From assembly GCA_002482505.1 (NCBI GenBank), contig DLGD01000029.1, forward strand, positions 1 through 43,431: a stretch of 43,431 bases of DNA. The letters are read 5' to 3'. Below the pieces are notes generated by a model. That model made no database searches. It saw only the letters and a program-made list of their open reading frames with translations, and was not told the origin of the DNA. The DNA comes from Christensenella sp. UBA7703. Lineage in GTDB: Bacteria; Bacillota; Clostridia; Christensenellales; CAG-138. A program made the translations under genes and the position numbers. This document shows positions 1-8,425 of the stretch, piece after piece (within the stretch, counting starts at the first letter, position 1; the number at the start of each line of letters is the position of its first letter).

Positions 1-1
1 T

Positions 2-23
2 CTACTTTTACTTTACAGGTTCA
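2..23. repeat. Left copy of 22-nt terminal inverted repeat
   Basis: These 22 bases are the exact reverse complement of 43410-43431 at the other end of the window. Read outward, both ends run into the same sequence, starting TGAACCTGTAAAG. Either the window is an assembly contig broken at two copies of a dispersed repeat, or it is a unit with terminal inverted repeats. The identity is directly visible; the interpretation is inferred. Confidence 0.9.
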
Positions 24-67
24 GCATGCCGGTTTATTTGTTTATGTGTTCTTATGAAAAAGCGAGT

Positions 68-886
68 TTACACACCAAATTGTTCAAGAAAATCGTGTAG
101 AAGGTTTAAGCAGACCGTCTTGCGGTATTCGGCGGAGACGCGCCCGCGCGTGGGCACAATCGCCTCGCTATAAGCAGCCAAATACGCTTCTTTGAGCGCT
201 CTTGCCTCGGCGATGGTCCTGCCGACGAGCATCGAGTCGATATCTGCGCGGCGGATGACAACATCGCTGATCGCGCCAAAGGTGACGGCTGCGTGCGCGA
301 TGACGCCGTTTTCCACCGCTAAGAGTCCCGCAAACGATATGCGCGAGATGGCGAGCGCGTTTCTTGCACCGATTTTCTGGTAGACATAGCTCTCCAGCCA
401 ACGCAGAGGGAGCAGCACCTCGGTGATCAGCTCGTCCGCTTGCAGCGCGAGCTTCTTTCGCCCAAGGTAAAAGTCCCGAATCGGCAGAATGCGTGCGCCG
501 CTGACGCTTTCGAGCTTGAGTGACGCGTCCGCGGCGAAGAAGACCAGCGCGCTGTCCGCCTTTGCGCTGCCGTTGCCGATGTTGCCGCCGATCGTGCCTT
601 CGTTTCGAATGGCGGGCGCCGCAATCTGTGCGAGCGCTTCTTTGAGGAGGGGTGGCGTCAGCGGATGCTCCAGCAGCTCGGTAAACGTGCAGCCCGCACC
701 GAGATGCAGCACGCCGTCCTCCTGATAGACCCGCTTAAGCTCCGGCACGCCGTGCAGAAACAGATAACTGCCTGGGCGGTGCTCGCCAATCATCAGATCG
801 GTGCCGCCGGCATAAGGAATCACATTGTTTTGTGAGCGAATCGCCAGCGCCTCTTGCAGCGAAGTCGGGTGAAATCCGTTTACCAT
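68..886 (-). CDS. Xanthine dehydrogenase family, FAD-binding subunit
   Basis: This is the medium, FAD-binding subunit (XdhB/CoxM type) of a molybdenum hydroxylase. It passes electrons from the Fe-S clusters to NAD or another acceptor in the cytoplasm. The 272-aa length fits the family. The FAD-binding signatures are YAGGTDLM near residues 25-32 and EGTIGGNIGN near 96-105, followed by the usual C-terminal CO-dehydrogenase-flavoprotein-like domain. The ATG is preceded by AGGAGG at good spacing. The start overlaps the end of the Fe-S subunit gene by 7 bp, implying translational coupling. It is the last gene of the leftward operon, and no clear terminator is seen in the remaining 67 bases. The substrate cannot be read from this subunit; xanthine or another purine is the family default. 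Confidence 0.9.
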   Translation of the reverse strand: MVNGFHPTSLQEALAIRSQNNVIPYAGGTDLMIGEHRPGSYLFLHGVPELKRVYQEDGVLHLGAGCTFTELLEHPLTPPLLKEALAQIAAPAIRNEGTIGGNIGNGSAKADSALVFFAADASLKLESVSGARILPIRDFYLGRKKLALQADELITEVLLPLRWLESYVYQKIGARNALAISRISFAGLLAVENGVIAHAAVTFGAISDVVIRRADIDSMLVGRTIAEARALKEAYLAAYSEAIVPTRGRVSAEYRKTVCLNLLHDFLEQFGV

Positions 887-1356
887 AAACCGTTTCCCTC
901 CTTTGCGGCGGACTGAATCGCCGTGACAATCGCGTTATACCCGGTGCAGCGGCAAAGATTGCCGGAGATGCCGTCGCGAATCTCTTCTTCGCTCGGATGC
1001 GGGTTTTTGGCGAGGATGGCTTCGCTGGCGAGGATCATACCGGGGATACAGTAGCCGCACTGCACGGCGGAGACGGCGGCATATGCCGCGCTGAGCGCGG
1101 CAAAGCGGGCGGTCTTTGAATACCCTTCGATGGTGACGATGCTCGCTCCCGCGATGCGCCCCATCGCGACCATGCAGCTGTTGACGAGTTTGCCGTCGAG
1201 CAGCACGCTGCACGCGCCGCACTCGCCTTCCTTACAGCCGCACTTGACGCCTGTGAGCGCGAAATCGTCCCGCAGGACATCGAGCAGGCGCGCCGTTGCG
1301 CTGCCGCTGTACTCTGCGCGCTCGCCGTTGAGTTGAAACACGATGTTTTGGTCCAT
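880..1356 (-). CDS. Xanthine dehydrogenase family, [2Fe-2S] subunit
   Basis: This is the small subunit (XdhC/CoxS type in the three-subunit naming) carrying two [2Fe-2S] clusters that link the molybdenum site to FAD. The plant-ferredoxin-type cluster motif CGCKEGECGACS and a downstream C near residue 55 are present. The second, alpha-helical cluster domain shows QCGYCIPGM and CRCTGY. I start it at the ATG at 1356 (158 aa), because GGAGG lies 10 nt upstream. A TTG three codons earlier almost touches that GGAGG and is unlikely. The gene lies 15 bp downstream of the Mo subunit gene and overlaps the FAD subunit gene, so the three form one complex encoded in a fixed order. All expected cysteines are present. 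Confidence 0.92.
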   Translation of the reverse strand: MDQNIVFQLNGERAEYSGSATARLLDVLRDDFALTGVKCGCKEGECGACSVLLDGKLVNSCMVAMGRIAGASIVTIEGYSKTARFAALSAAYAAVSAVQCGYCIPGMILASEAILAKNPHPSEEEIRDGISGNLCRCTGYNAIVTAIQSAAKEGNGLW

Positions 1357-1371
1357 TTGCGACAAACCTCC

Positions 1372-3486
1372 TTATTCGTGCGCTGTGCCAAACAGCGCGT
1401 CTTCTGCGGAAAAGGGAATGTGTTGAATCGATTGATGTAACGCCTGCTCCATCGCCGCCATGTATGCCGCGGGCATGCCGACCAAGGGAAGCTCGCCCGC
1501 GCCTTTTGCGCCGTACGGCCCCAGCGGATATTCCTCGACATGCATCTTGACCTGCAATACGGGAACATCCACCGAGGTCGGGATGATATAGTCCGAAAAG
1601 CTGTTGTTGCGGATGCGTCCGGTTTGATCCGCCGCCATCTGCTCCATACTTGCGTACCCAAGCCCCTGCAGGAGACCGCCTTCCATCTGGCCGACGACGA
1701 TGTTGTAGTCAATCGGCGTGCCGACATCGAAACTTGCCCATGCACCGAGCACCTTGTTCACGCCCGTGAGCGTGTCCACCTCGACCTCGACCGCGCTGAC
1801 CGCCCAGGCGTAGGTCGGATATGCGTCGCCCTGAAACTTCTCAATATAGAATGGAATCACAAAATCCGGCTCCACGAAGCGTTCTTCCACGGTCTGATCC
1901 TCCGCGTCCTTCCACTCGCTTCTGAGGCGGATGGCGGCGCGGCGCAGCAGCTCGCCGACCGTCATGAGGCTGCGCGAGGCGACGGTCGGGCCCGAGTCCG
2001 GTACGCGGTCGGTATCGGGGTTGTTGTATGTTACGTGATCCAAAGGAAGGTTGAGCTCGTTGGCGACGATCTTGCAAAGCGTCGTCTTGATGCCCTGGCC
2101 GATGTCGGACTGGCTCGCGAGAATCTCCACGCGTCCGTCCGCAGATTTGTGCAGCCGGGTGACCGCCTTGATATGATCCCGCTCGCCGCTGCCGGTAAAG
2201 CCCGCGCCGTGGAACCAGAGCGCGATGCCGACGCCGCGGCGATAACGCCCGGGTTTTGCGGCGTTATATTCCGTGCGTTTCTGGCTGTAGCCGCTCATCT
2301 GCTCGACTTCGGCAATCATCTCTGGCAGCGGAACGGGGAAATGATAGATGCCGCCGGTGGAGGTTGGGTCGCCTTGCTTGACGAGATGCCGCTGCTTGAA
2401 GGCGAGCGGTTCCTCACCGAGATCGCGCGCGATATGGTTCATCATCATCTCCACGGCAAAGAACGTTTGCGGGGCTCCAAAACCGCGGTAGGCGCCGGTG
2501 GGCACAGTGTTCGTCTTCATTGCGCGACCGCGCACACGGATATTCTCAACCTTGTACACGCCCGGCGAGGCAATGATCCCGCGCTGGAGCACGACGGCGG
2601 AGAGCGTGGTGTAGCCGCCTGCGTTGAAGATTACGTCGATGTCCATCGCGGTGACGCGCCCGTCTTTGACGGCGACGCGATAGGTGGAGAGCGAGGGATG
2701 CCGCTTGGAGGTGAACTCCATATCCTCTCTGCGGTCAAAGATCACGCGAACGGGTTTTCCGCCTGCGCGATAGGCCGCGACCGCGACCTGGCACGCGAGG
2801 ATGGAGGGATACGCCTCCTTCCCGCCGAAGCCGCCGCCGGTGACGTCCTGCACCACTCGGACGCGATCCGGCGTGAGTCCAAGCGCCTTTGCAATCGCGC
2901 CGTGCACATAATAGGGGCATTGCAGGCTGCCGTGGATGCTGAGTTTGCTATCTGCAAACGTTGCAATCATGCCTTGGGGTTCCAGATAGGCCTGCTCCTG
3001 ATAGCCGGTCTCGAATTCTTCTTCGTAGACCTTGTCCGCCTCGGCAAACGCCGTGTCCGGATCACCTTTTCCAAAGTTGTAGTCGAAGAAGGCGGTTTCG
3101 GAATCGCGCACGTTCAGCACGGCGGGCAGCTGCTCGTAGACCACCTCAATCTCGGACGCGATGCGCAGAACCTCCTGTTCATCGGGGCCTACGACCATCA
3201 GCACAGGATCGCCGATGTATTCCACGATCTCTTCCGCGTAGACGGGCGTGTCGTCCTTGACGATATGCACCTCGTTGATGCCGGGAACATCGCGATGATC
3301 CACGGTAAAATATCCCTCCGGCAGCGCGTATGGCTTGATCTCAACCACGCGGGCGCGGGCATATGGCGAGCGAACGATTCGCCCGTGCAGCATGCCCTCC
3401 TGCGGATAGTCGCCAACATACAGCGCCGAACCGTCGATCTTTGGCTGGTGATCTTTTTTGATGACGGATTTGCTGATTTCCTTCAC
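1372..3486 (-). CDS. Xanthine dehydrogenase family, molybdenum-binding subunit
   Basis: This is the large catalytic subunit that binds the molybdopterin cofactor and hydroxylates the substrate. The N-terminal Ald_Xan_dh_C-like domain (about residues 20-125) is followed by two Mo-binding domains. Cofactor motifs are visible: GGGFGGKE, GAYRGFGAPQ, and the catalytic glutamate in GAKGAGELPLVG near the C-terminus. The AYRGFG loop fits xanthine-dehydrogenase-like enzymes rather than CO dehydrogenase (AYRCSFR). The 704-aa length is slightly short for the family (about 750). Translation starts at GTG, with AGGAGG 9 nt upstream. It follows the cytidylyltransferase gene and precedes the Fe-S and FAD subunit genes. 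The physiological substrate is uncertain. Confidence 0.92.
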   Translation of the reverse strand: MKEISKSVIKKDHQPKIDGSALYVGDYPQEGMLHGRIVRSPYARARVVEIKPYALPEGYFTVDHRDVPGINEVHIVKDDTPVYAEEIVEYIGDPVLMVVGPDEQEVLRIASEIEVVYEQLPAVLNVRDSETAFFDYNFGKGDPDTAFAEADKVYEEEFETGYQEQAYLEPQGMIATFADSKLSIHGSLQCPYYVHGAIAKALGLTPDRVRVVQDVTGGGFGGKEAYPSILACQVAVAAYRAGGKPVRVIFDRREDMEFTSKRHPSLSTYRVAVKDGRVTAMDIDVIFNAGGYTTLSAVVLQRGIIASPGVYKVENIRVRGRAMKTNTVPTGAYRGFGAPQTFFAVEMMMNHIARDLGEEPLAFKQRHLVKQGDPTSTGGIYHFPVPLPEMIAEVEQMSGYSQKRTEYNAAKPGRYRRGVGIALWFHGAGFTGSGERDHIKAVTRLHKSADGRVEILASQSDIGQGIKTTLCKIVANELNLPLDHVTYNNPDTDRVPDSGPTVASRSLMTVGELLRRAAIRLRSEWKDAEDQTVEERFVEPDFVIPFYIEKFQGDAYPTYAWAVSAVEVEVDTLTGVNKVLGAWASFDVGTPIDYNIVVGQMEGGLLQGLGYASMEQMAADQTGRIRNNSFSDYIIPTSVDVPVLQVKMHVEEYPLGPYGAKGAGELPLVGMPAAYMAAMEQALHQSIQHIPFSAEDALFGTAHE

Positions 3487-3528
3487 AACACTCTTCCTCC
3501 TTGTACACTCTTTTTGATCGTGGCAGAT

Positions 3529-4164
3529 TTAAACACTCTTGTCTGTGATCGTATTGCGCTGCTCCGTGAGATAGCAGGACAATCGCTCGAAATCCTCCGG
3601 TGTGTCCGCGTCGAGCAGGCAACCAATGTCCGAAACCGGAACTTGCGCGATTGCGCCTTCCAAGCTGGCCCAAACGCCGCGCAGGCCGCCTTCACCCTGA
3701 TAGCAAAGGATCTTGTCCCTGCAAGCGGCGGAAATTAGCGGGGGATGCTTGCGGTAGCCGTCGATTGTCGGAAATGCGACGGCGGACTTGCCGCCTTTCA
3801 TCGCCGGATGCAGCGCACGCAGGGTGCTTTCGCTCACGGCGGGCATGTCTCCGGGGAGCAGATAAAACGCATCGCAGATCGGCAATGCGGAAACGCCGAT
3901 CTTGACCGAGGCAAGCATATCGCTCTTTTCGAACGCGGGGTTGAACGCAAAGCGAATCAGCGAAGGCGCAAACGCCTGCTCCAGCTCCGCCCGCGCTTCC
4001 TCCGCGCGGTGCCCGAGCACCACGGTGACACACTCCGCGCCGCCCGCAAGCAGGCTGCCGACGCTCAGCGAGAGCAGGGACGCTTCTCCGATGCGCATCA
4101 GCGGCTTAAAATCCCCCATGCGGCGGGAAAGGCCTGCGGCGAGGACAAGCCCCTGCAACCTCAC
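3529..4164 (-). CDS. MocA/YgfJ-like molybdenum cofactor cytidylyltransferase
   Basis: This is a 211-aa nucleotidyltransferase of the NTP_transf_3 type. It probably attaches CMP to molybdopterin for the hydroxylases encoded on both sides. The N-terminal nucleotide-binding loop is textbook (LAAGLSRRMGDFKPL, residues 8-22). A metal-binding LPGDMP lies near residues 103-108. The position between two molybdenum hydroxylase genes supports MocA over MobA, because hydroxylases of this family use the cytosine dinucleotide form. The GTG start overlaps the stop of the fused enzyme gene (GTGA), with GGAG 8 nt upstream inside that gene. The fusion regulator at 6939-7871 contains a degenerate relative of this domain. 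Confidence 0.88.
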   Translation of the reverse strand: MRLQGLVLAAGLSRRMGDFKPLMRIGEASLLSLSVGSLLAGGAECVTVVLGHRAEEARAELEQAFAPSLIRFAFNPAFEKSDMLASVKIGVSALPICDAFYLLPGDMPAVSESTLRALHPAMKGGKSAVAFPTIDGYRKHPPLISAACRDKILCYQGEGGLRGVWASLEGAIAQVPVSDIGCLLDADTPEDFERLSCYLTEQRNTITDKSV

Positions 4165-6728
4165 TCGGCCTTCTCCTTTTTATAAAACGTGTTTTTCAGC
4201 GGGAGCGAAGTGCGCTCTTGACCATCCAGCCGGTAATACGCGTGTGAGCAGGCGGGGGAGGTCGGAATCAGGCAAAGCTCGCCAACGCCCTTTGCTCCGT
4301 GCGCAAGCGGCAGCGGATCGTTTGACTGCACAAGCCGGACCTCGATCTGCGGCACGTCGGTTGCGCGCATCAGACCCAGCTTGCCAAACTTCACCTGCGG
4401 ATATCCGCCCTCGGTCTTGTAGTCCTCCGTGAGCGCAAACCCGAGGCCCATCACGATACCGCCCTCGATTTGCCCCTCGACGCTCTGGATGTTGACCGGC
4501 GTGCCGACGTCGTAGGCCGCGACCACGCGCTCCACTTTTCCGGTTTCGTTCAACACGACGACCTGCGCGCCATAGCTGTAGCTCACGTGGCTGACGGGAT
4601 TCGGCTTGTCGGTGCCCATCGGATCGGTGATCGGCACATACTCCGCGTAAAACTCCTGCCCTTCCAGATCGGCGAGCGTTTTGCCGCCCGCGAGGGCTTC
4701 GGCGAGCTTTTCGCCGACCCTGCGCGCGGCCTCGCCCGTCATGACGGTCTGGCGCGAGGCGGTACTGGTGCCGCTGTCAGGCGTGCGGATTGTATCCGCA
4801 CGCTCGTGCACAAACAATTTCGGGTCAAGCCCCGTCTCCTCGCAGATCATCTGCGTGCAGACGGTGGCGATGCCCTGCCCCATGCAGGCGGCGCTGGTGC
4901 GGACATGCACGATGCCGGTTTCGATGGAGAGCTTGCAGCGGCCTGTGTCGCGAATACCGATGCCCTTGCCGCTGTTTTTGAAAGCGCAGGCGATGCCCGC
5001 ATAGGGATTGGATTCATAGACGTCCCGAATGGCTTCCAGGCACTCGACCATCGCGCAGTTGTCGTCCGCAAGCTGCCCGTTTGGCAGCTCCTGCCCAGGG
5101 CGGATGGCGTTTTTGTAGCGAATCTCCCAGGGAGAGATACCGACCTTTTCTGCAAGCAGGTTCAGGTTGTTTTCGGTTGCGAAGCAACTCTGCGTCACGC
5201 CAAAGCCGCGGTATGCACCCGCGACAACGTTGTTTGTGTAGATGCTCATACCGAGGATATCGATGTTTTGATAGTTGTATGGGCCCGCCGCATGCGTGCA
5301 GGCGCGCTGGAGAACGGGGCCGCCGAGGCTCGCATAAGCGCCGCTGTCGGCGATCAGCACCGCTTTCATGGCGGTGAGTTTGCCGGTTTCGTCGCAGGCT
5401 GTGGTAAATTCCATGTGCATCGGGTGCCGCTTGGTGTGGTATTCGAGGCTCTCCTGCCGCGAAAACTGCACTTTGACCGGGGCTTTGACAAACCAGGCCA
5501 TCAGCGCCGCATGGTGCTGAACGCTCATATCCTCCTTGCCGCCGAATCCGCCGCCGACGAGCATGCTATGGCAATGCACCTTCTCCTCGGGGATGCGGAG
5601 CATGGCTGCAATTTCGTGCTTTTCATCATAGACACTCTGCGCGCCGCTGTAGAGAAGGATGCCGTCCTCGCCTTCCGGCAGGGCGATGGCGCATTCCGGC
5701 TCCATAAACGCATGATCGTTGAGCGGGGTGTAGTATTTTCTCGTCACAACGTGCTTGGAGTTGCGGATTGCTGCGTCCGCGTCCCCGCGCCGGAGCGTCT
5801 CTCTGCGGACGATGTTGCCGTTTGGATGCAGCAGCGGGGCTTCGGCAGAGAGCGCTTCCATCGGCGAAGTCACGGGCTTGAGTTCGGTATAGTCCACTTC
5901 GATGAGCGAGAGCACCTCATCCAGCGCCCGCTCCGTGCGCGTGCAGACGAGCGCGATTGCATCGCCGATGTAGCGCGTGATGTCGCCCTGAGCAATCATC
6001 ACGTCCCAGTCCGGCACGATATGGCCCGTTTTATTGTAAGGGACGTCCTTTGCCGTGAGAATACGGACGCAATCGGGGTGCTGTTCGGCGCGGCTCAGGT
6101 CGATGCGGTTGACCCGCGCGCGCGGGTAACGCGAGCGGAGTGCCTTTGCATACAGCATGCCGGGTAGATGCAGATCTCCGACGAATTGGCCGGTGCCGAG
6201 CACTTTTTCAGCGGCGTCGGGGCGGATGAAGCGGCGGTTGACGCCCGTGCTATCCGGCGCGGCGGGAATGGGCAGATTCTCGCGGAAGAATTTAGCCGCA
6301 AGCAGGATTGCTTCTTCGATTTTAATATAGCCCGTACAGCGGCAGATATTGCCGCGAATCGCGGCCTTGACCTCCTGACGCGTGGGGCTCAGGGTTTCAT
6401 CCAACAGCGCCTTAGCGCAGATGACCATGCCTGGGATGCAGAAGCCGCACTGTACCGCGCCTGCCTCGCCAAAACAATAGGCATAGACTTCTTTTTCACG
6501 CGGGGAGAGTCCCTCAACCGTCAGGACGGATTTCCCCGCAAAGCGGGATAACTTCTGTGCGCAGGCCTTCACCTTTTTACCATCTACGAGCACGGTGCAG
6601 GTGCCGCAAACACCCTCGCTGCAGCCGTCTTTGGCGGCGGTCAGGTTGAGCGTATCGCGCAAAAACGAAAGCAGGGGAACGTCTTCTTCCGATTGAACAG
6701 GGGTACCGTTGACAAACAATGAAATCAC
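4161..6728 (-). CDS. Fused [2Fe-2S]/molybdenum hydroxylase (Se-dependent XDH-like)
   Basis: A single chain of 855 aa combines the two-cluster Fe-S module and the Mo-binding module. The N-terminal part has CSEGVCGTC, then QCGFCIPGM and CRCTGY. The rest has GGGFGGKE, AYRGFGVTQ and the catalytic Glu in HGAKGVGELC. This architecture and length match the clostridial selenium-dependent xanthine dehydrogenase family and relatives. No FAD domain is fused; it may share the FAD subunit at 68-886 or use another partner. I choose GTG at 6728, because GGGAG lies 8 nt upstream; an ATG at 6749 has no ribosome binding site, and longer frames run through the promoter. It is the first gene of the operon. Selenium dependence is family knowledge only: the labile selenium is not encoded, and no sel genes are in the window. 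Confidence 0.85.
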   Translation of the reverse strand: MISLFVNGTPVQSEEDVPLLSFLRDTLNLTAAKDGCSEGVCGTCTVLVDGKKVKACAQKLSRFAGKSVLTVEGLSPREKEVYAYCFGEAGAVQCGFCIPGMVICAKALLDETLSPTRQEVKAAIRGNICRCTGYIKIEEAILLAAKFFRENLPIPAAPDSTGVNRRFIRPDAAEKVLGTGQFVGDLHLPGMLYAKALRSRYPRARVNRIDLSRAEQHPDCVRILTAKDVPYNKTGHIVPDWDVMIAQGDITRYIGDAIALVCTRTERALDEVLSLIEVDYTELKPVTSPMEALSAEAPLLHPNGNIVRRETLRRGDADAAIRNSKHVVTRKYYTPLNDHAFMEPECAIALPEGEDGILLYSGAQSVYDEKHEIAAMLRIPEEKVHCHSMLVGGGFGGKEDMSVQHHAALMAWFVKAPVKVQFSRQESLEYHTKRHPMHMEFTTACDETGKLTAMKAVLIADSGAYASLGGPVLQRACTHAAGPYNYQNIDILGMSIYTNNVVAGAYRGFGVTQSCFATENNLNLLAEKVGISPWEIRYKNAIRPGQELPNGQLADDNCAMVECLEAIRDVYESNPYAGIACAFKNSGKGIGIRDTGRCKLSIETGIVHVRTSAACMGQGIATVCTQMICEETGLDPKLFVHERADTIRTPDSGTSTASRQTVMTGEAARRVGEKLAEALAGGKTLADLEGQEFYAEYVPITDPMGTDKPNPVSHVSYSYGAQVVVLNETGKVERVVAAYDVGTPVNIQSVEGQIEGGIVMGLGFALTEDYKTEGGYPQVKFGKLGLMRATDVPQIEVRLVQSNDPLPLAHGAKGVGELCLIPTSPACSHAYYRLDGQERTSLPLKNTFYKKEKAE

Positions 6729-6755
6729 AGGCAAAGCTCCCTTCGACATGAAAAG

Positions 6756-6778
6756 CGTTATTCTCAGAAATGATAATG
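6756..6778. promoter_or_regulatory. Candidate ModE-like operator in the hydroxylase leader
   Basis: An imperfect palindrome reads CGTTAT, 11 bases, ATAATG. It lies just downstream of the predicted transcription start of the hydroxylase operon. The ten bases GCGTTATTCT (6755-6764) recur exactly at 13101-13110, at the importer promoter. Known ModE boxes have CGNTAT half-sites separated by about 12 bases, so this fits the ModE-like domain encoded at 6939-7871. Assignment is inferred. Confidence 0.45.
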
Positions 6779-6788
6779 ATCTGATCCT

Positions 6789-6818
6789 AGTATAGAAAAG
6801 CACGAGGGCGAATGCCAA
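6789..6818 (-). promoter_or_regulatory. Sigma-A type promoter of the hydroxylase operon
   Basis: On the minus strand, TTGGCA (6813-6818) and TATACT (6789-6794) are separated by 18 bases. Each matches the consensus at five of six positions. The start would fall near 6782, about 55 bases before the GTG of the fused hydroxylase gene. Confidence 0.6.
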
Positions 6819-6867
6819 ATACTTCTTGAAAGGAACACGCCACGCAGGGCTAAAACAAGCGGGCAAC

Positions 6868-6911
6868 ACAAAAAAAACTTCCGTAGTGCAGAATGAATCG
6901 CATACGGAAGT
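6868..6911 (-). terminator. Intrinsic terminator after the ModE-like regulator gene
   Basis: On the minus strand a perfect 9-bp stem (ACTTCCGTA with TACGGAAGT, arms 6903-6911 and 6877-6885) is followed by a run of T. It lies just after the stop of the regulator gene, so the regulator and the hydroxylase operon are separate transcription units. Confidence 0.85.
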
Positions 6912-6938
6912 CTCGGACAACTTATTTGGATGGATGGA

Positions 6939-7871
6939 TTACTGGGTTAAAAGGTTGGATGTGAGAAAAACGTCTTCAAACACTTTTCGGCTTTCGGCAT
7001 GCGCGCGCTCTTCATATGTCTGAAACGCCTGCAAAAAAACGCGTCCGCGCGGGGTGAGTTCGCTACCGCTGCCTTGCTGACCACCCTGTCTGCGCAAAAT
7101 CAGCGGGTAACCGAGCGCGGATTCCAGCTTGTTGAGCGTGTCCCAGGCTTTGCTGATGGACATGGCCATCATGTCGCCCGCCGTGCGGACGGAGTGCGTC
7201 TCCTCAATCAACAAAAGGAGCAGCTTGGCGCGGACGCCGAAGATCATTTCCTCCTGCTCCAACGTAAACTGCATATTCGGCTGGACAAAGGCGGACTGCT
7301 GGCGCTTGAGGTGCGCTTCCAACTGCGCCTGCTCGTGAAAGGTGAGGTGGATGCCGTCGTCTTCCACCTCGACGCGCGTTCGCTCGCAGTGCATTTGCGC
7401 CATCGCGCCGCGCAGGCCGCCGTCACCCGTATAGCTGAGAATGTCCGGAATCATGCGGTTGCTCAGCAAAATCGGGTGGCCGCCGGTCCCGTTTACCGTC
7501 GGGGTGACGAAGTCGCCTTCCTGCCGCAACAGCGCTTGCAACGTAGCCGGAGCAAAGAGCGGCACGTTGACCGGCGCAAACGCGATTCGATCGCACTTAT
7601 CCTGTAAAAACCCGAGACCGAGGCGGATGGAGTCCAGCAGTTCAGGGTCCTGAAACTCGCTGTTGTGCAAAAACACAACGCCGCGGCCGGAGAGGCGATA
7701 CTTTACCTCGTCCGCTTCCACGCCGGTCACCACCGCGATCGGGAAAATGCCGGCCTGCTGGAAGGTCATTACGATCCGCTGAACAGCCGTGATCGAGCCG
7801 AGCTGGAGCGTCGGCCGCGCGGCGCGCTGGCTGGCGGCCGCGATGAGTCCTCCCGTCTTGCTGACTTTCAT
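6939..7871 (-). CDS. MocA-like domain fused to ModE-like winged helix regulator
   Basis: The 310-aa protein has two parts. Residues 1 to about 190 resemble a MocA nucleotidyltransferase: the tail motif GDGGLRGAMA parallels GEGGLRGVWA of the enzyme at 3529-4164. The catalytic loop is degenerate, reading AAASQRAARP where LAAGxSxRMGxxK is expected, so catalysis is doubtful. Residues about 210-310 form a ModE/LysR-type winged helix (FGVRAKLLLLLIEE, then SISKAWDTLNKLE and LTPRG). The classical C-terminal TOBE molybdate-binding domains of ModE are absent. The ATG has GGAGG 7 nt upstream. The position directly upstream of the hydroxylase operon suggests that it regulates it. The MocA-like part may sense cofactor or nucleotide instead of molybdate; that is inference. 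Confidence 0.8.
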   Translation of the reverse strand: MKVSKTGGLIAAASQRAARPTLQLGSITAVQRIVMTFQQAGIFPIAVVTGVEADEVKYRLSGRGVVFLHNSEFQDPELLDSIRLGLGFLQDKCDRIAFAPVNVPLFAPATLQALLRQEGDFVTPTVNGTGGHPILLSNRMIPDILSYTGDGGLRGAMAQMHCERTRVEVEDDGIHLTFHEQAQLEAHLKRQQSAFVQPNMQFTLEQEEMIFGVRAKLLLLLIEETHSVRTAGDMMAMSISKAWDTLNKLESALGYPLILRRQGGQQGSGSELTPRGRVFLQAFQTYEERAHAESRKVFEDVFLTSNLLTQ

Positions 7872-7901
7872 GGAAACCTCCTAACAGGCACGCGCTTGCA
7901 G

Positions 7902-7965
7902 GGATAACGATAAAGTGAAATACTGGATGCAGTATCAGGATATTTTGCATTGCAAAGGTTGTCAA
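7902..7965 (-). promoter_or_regulatory. Promoter and half-site of the ModE-like regulator gene
   Basis: On the minus strand, TTGACA (7960-7965) is 17 bases from TATCCT (7937-7942). Downstream lies GGATAACGATA (7902-7912, plus-strand reading), repeated exactly at 8066-8076. It contains ATAACG, the same half-site as in the candidate ModE-like operators. This would allow autoregulation, but no second half-site at the right distance is visible. Confidence 0.45.
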
Positions 7966-8131
7966 GCGCGCGGAGGAAAACAATTTCAGGGGTCACACAC
8001 AAATTTAGTATTCTATTCAATATAACGAATTAGACTATATTAGCTTTGATGAACAAGGATAATAAGGATAACGATAGTGGAGATGAACTTTTTGTAATCA
8101 CGAACGATCTCACATCCTCGATCATCCCAAC

Positions 8132-8230
8132 AAACATCAAATAAACATCAGGTAGTAGGTTTCATTTTCACATATCAATAATCGAGCGGGATGGGTTGAG
8201 CGCAACAAAGTGTGTTGGCTAAACGCTCAT
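8132..8230 (+). repeat. Dispersed repeat, copy A (31-nt exact core)
   Basis: The core 8132-8162 (starting AAACATCAAATAAACATCAG) is identical over 31 bases to 30467-30497. It matches 30195-30225 at 28 of 31 positions. Similarity to the 30467 copy continues in diverged form for about 100 bases. The copies in the mobile region lie on either side of a tRNA fragment, so this one may be a relic of a similar integration. The remainder of the 7872-8425 gap is AT-rich, and no gene could be supported in it. Confidence 0.75.
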
Positions 8231-8425
8231 AGAGCTATAAAATCGCACTTGTCAATGAGGGTGGTTGCAATTGGTGAAAACATTAATTGGTTCAAACATG
8301 TTTAGGTGATGGTTATCAAAGATTGTGACGGATCTCTTTGGAGCAATTGAAATATAATAAAAATTGATACGGCAATAACTTCTGAATAATGATGAACTAC
8401 AGCAACACTAATCAGGCTGCTTCTT

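Noticed and set aside
1540..3738. A 732-codon open frame on the plus strand opposite the Mo-subunit gene
   Set aside because: The minus strand encodes the complete Mo-binding subunit with all cofactor motifs and a strong ribosome site. The opposite frame has no recognisable domain and is open because of codon bias in GC-rich DNA.
4470..6167. A 565-codon open frame opposite the fused hydroxylase gene
   Set aside because: Same reasoning: it is a mirror of a conserved enzyme gene, with no ribosome site and low-complexity Arg/Asp/His-rich translation.
8264..8270. A second tRNA 3' end beside repeat copy A (TGGTTGC)
   Set aside because: Only seven bases match the end of the initiator tRNA fragment, and nothing beyond it fits, so chance is likely.
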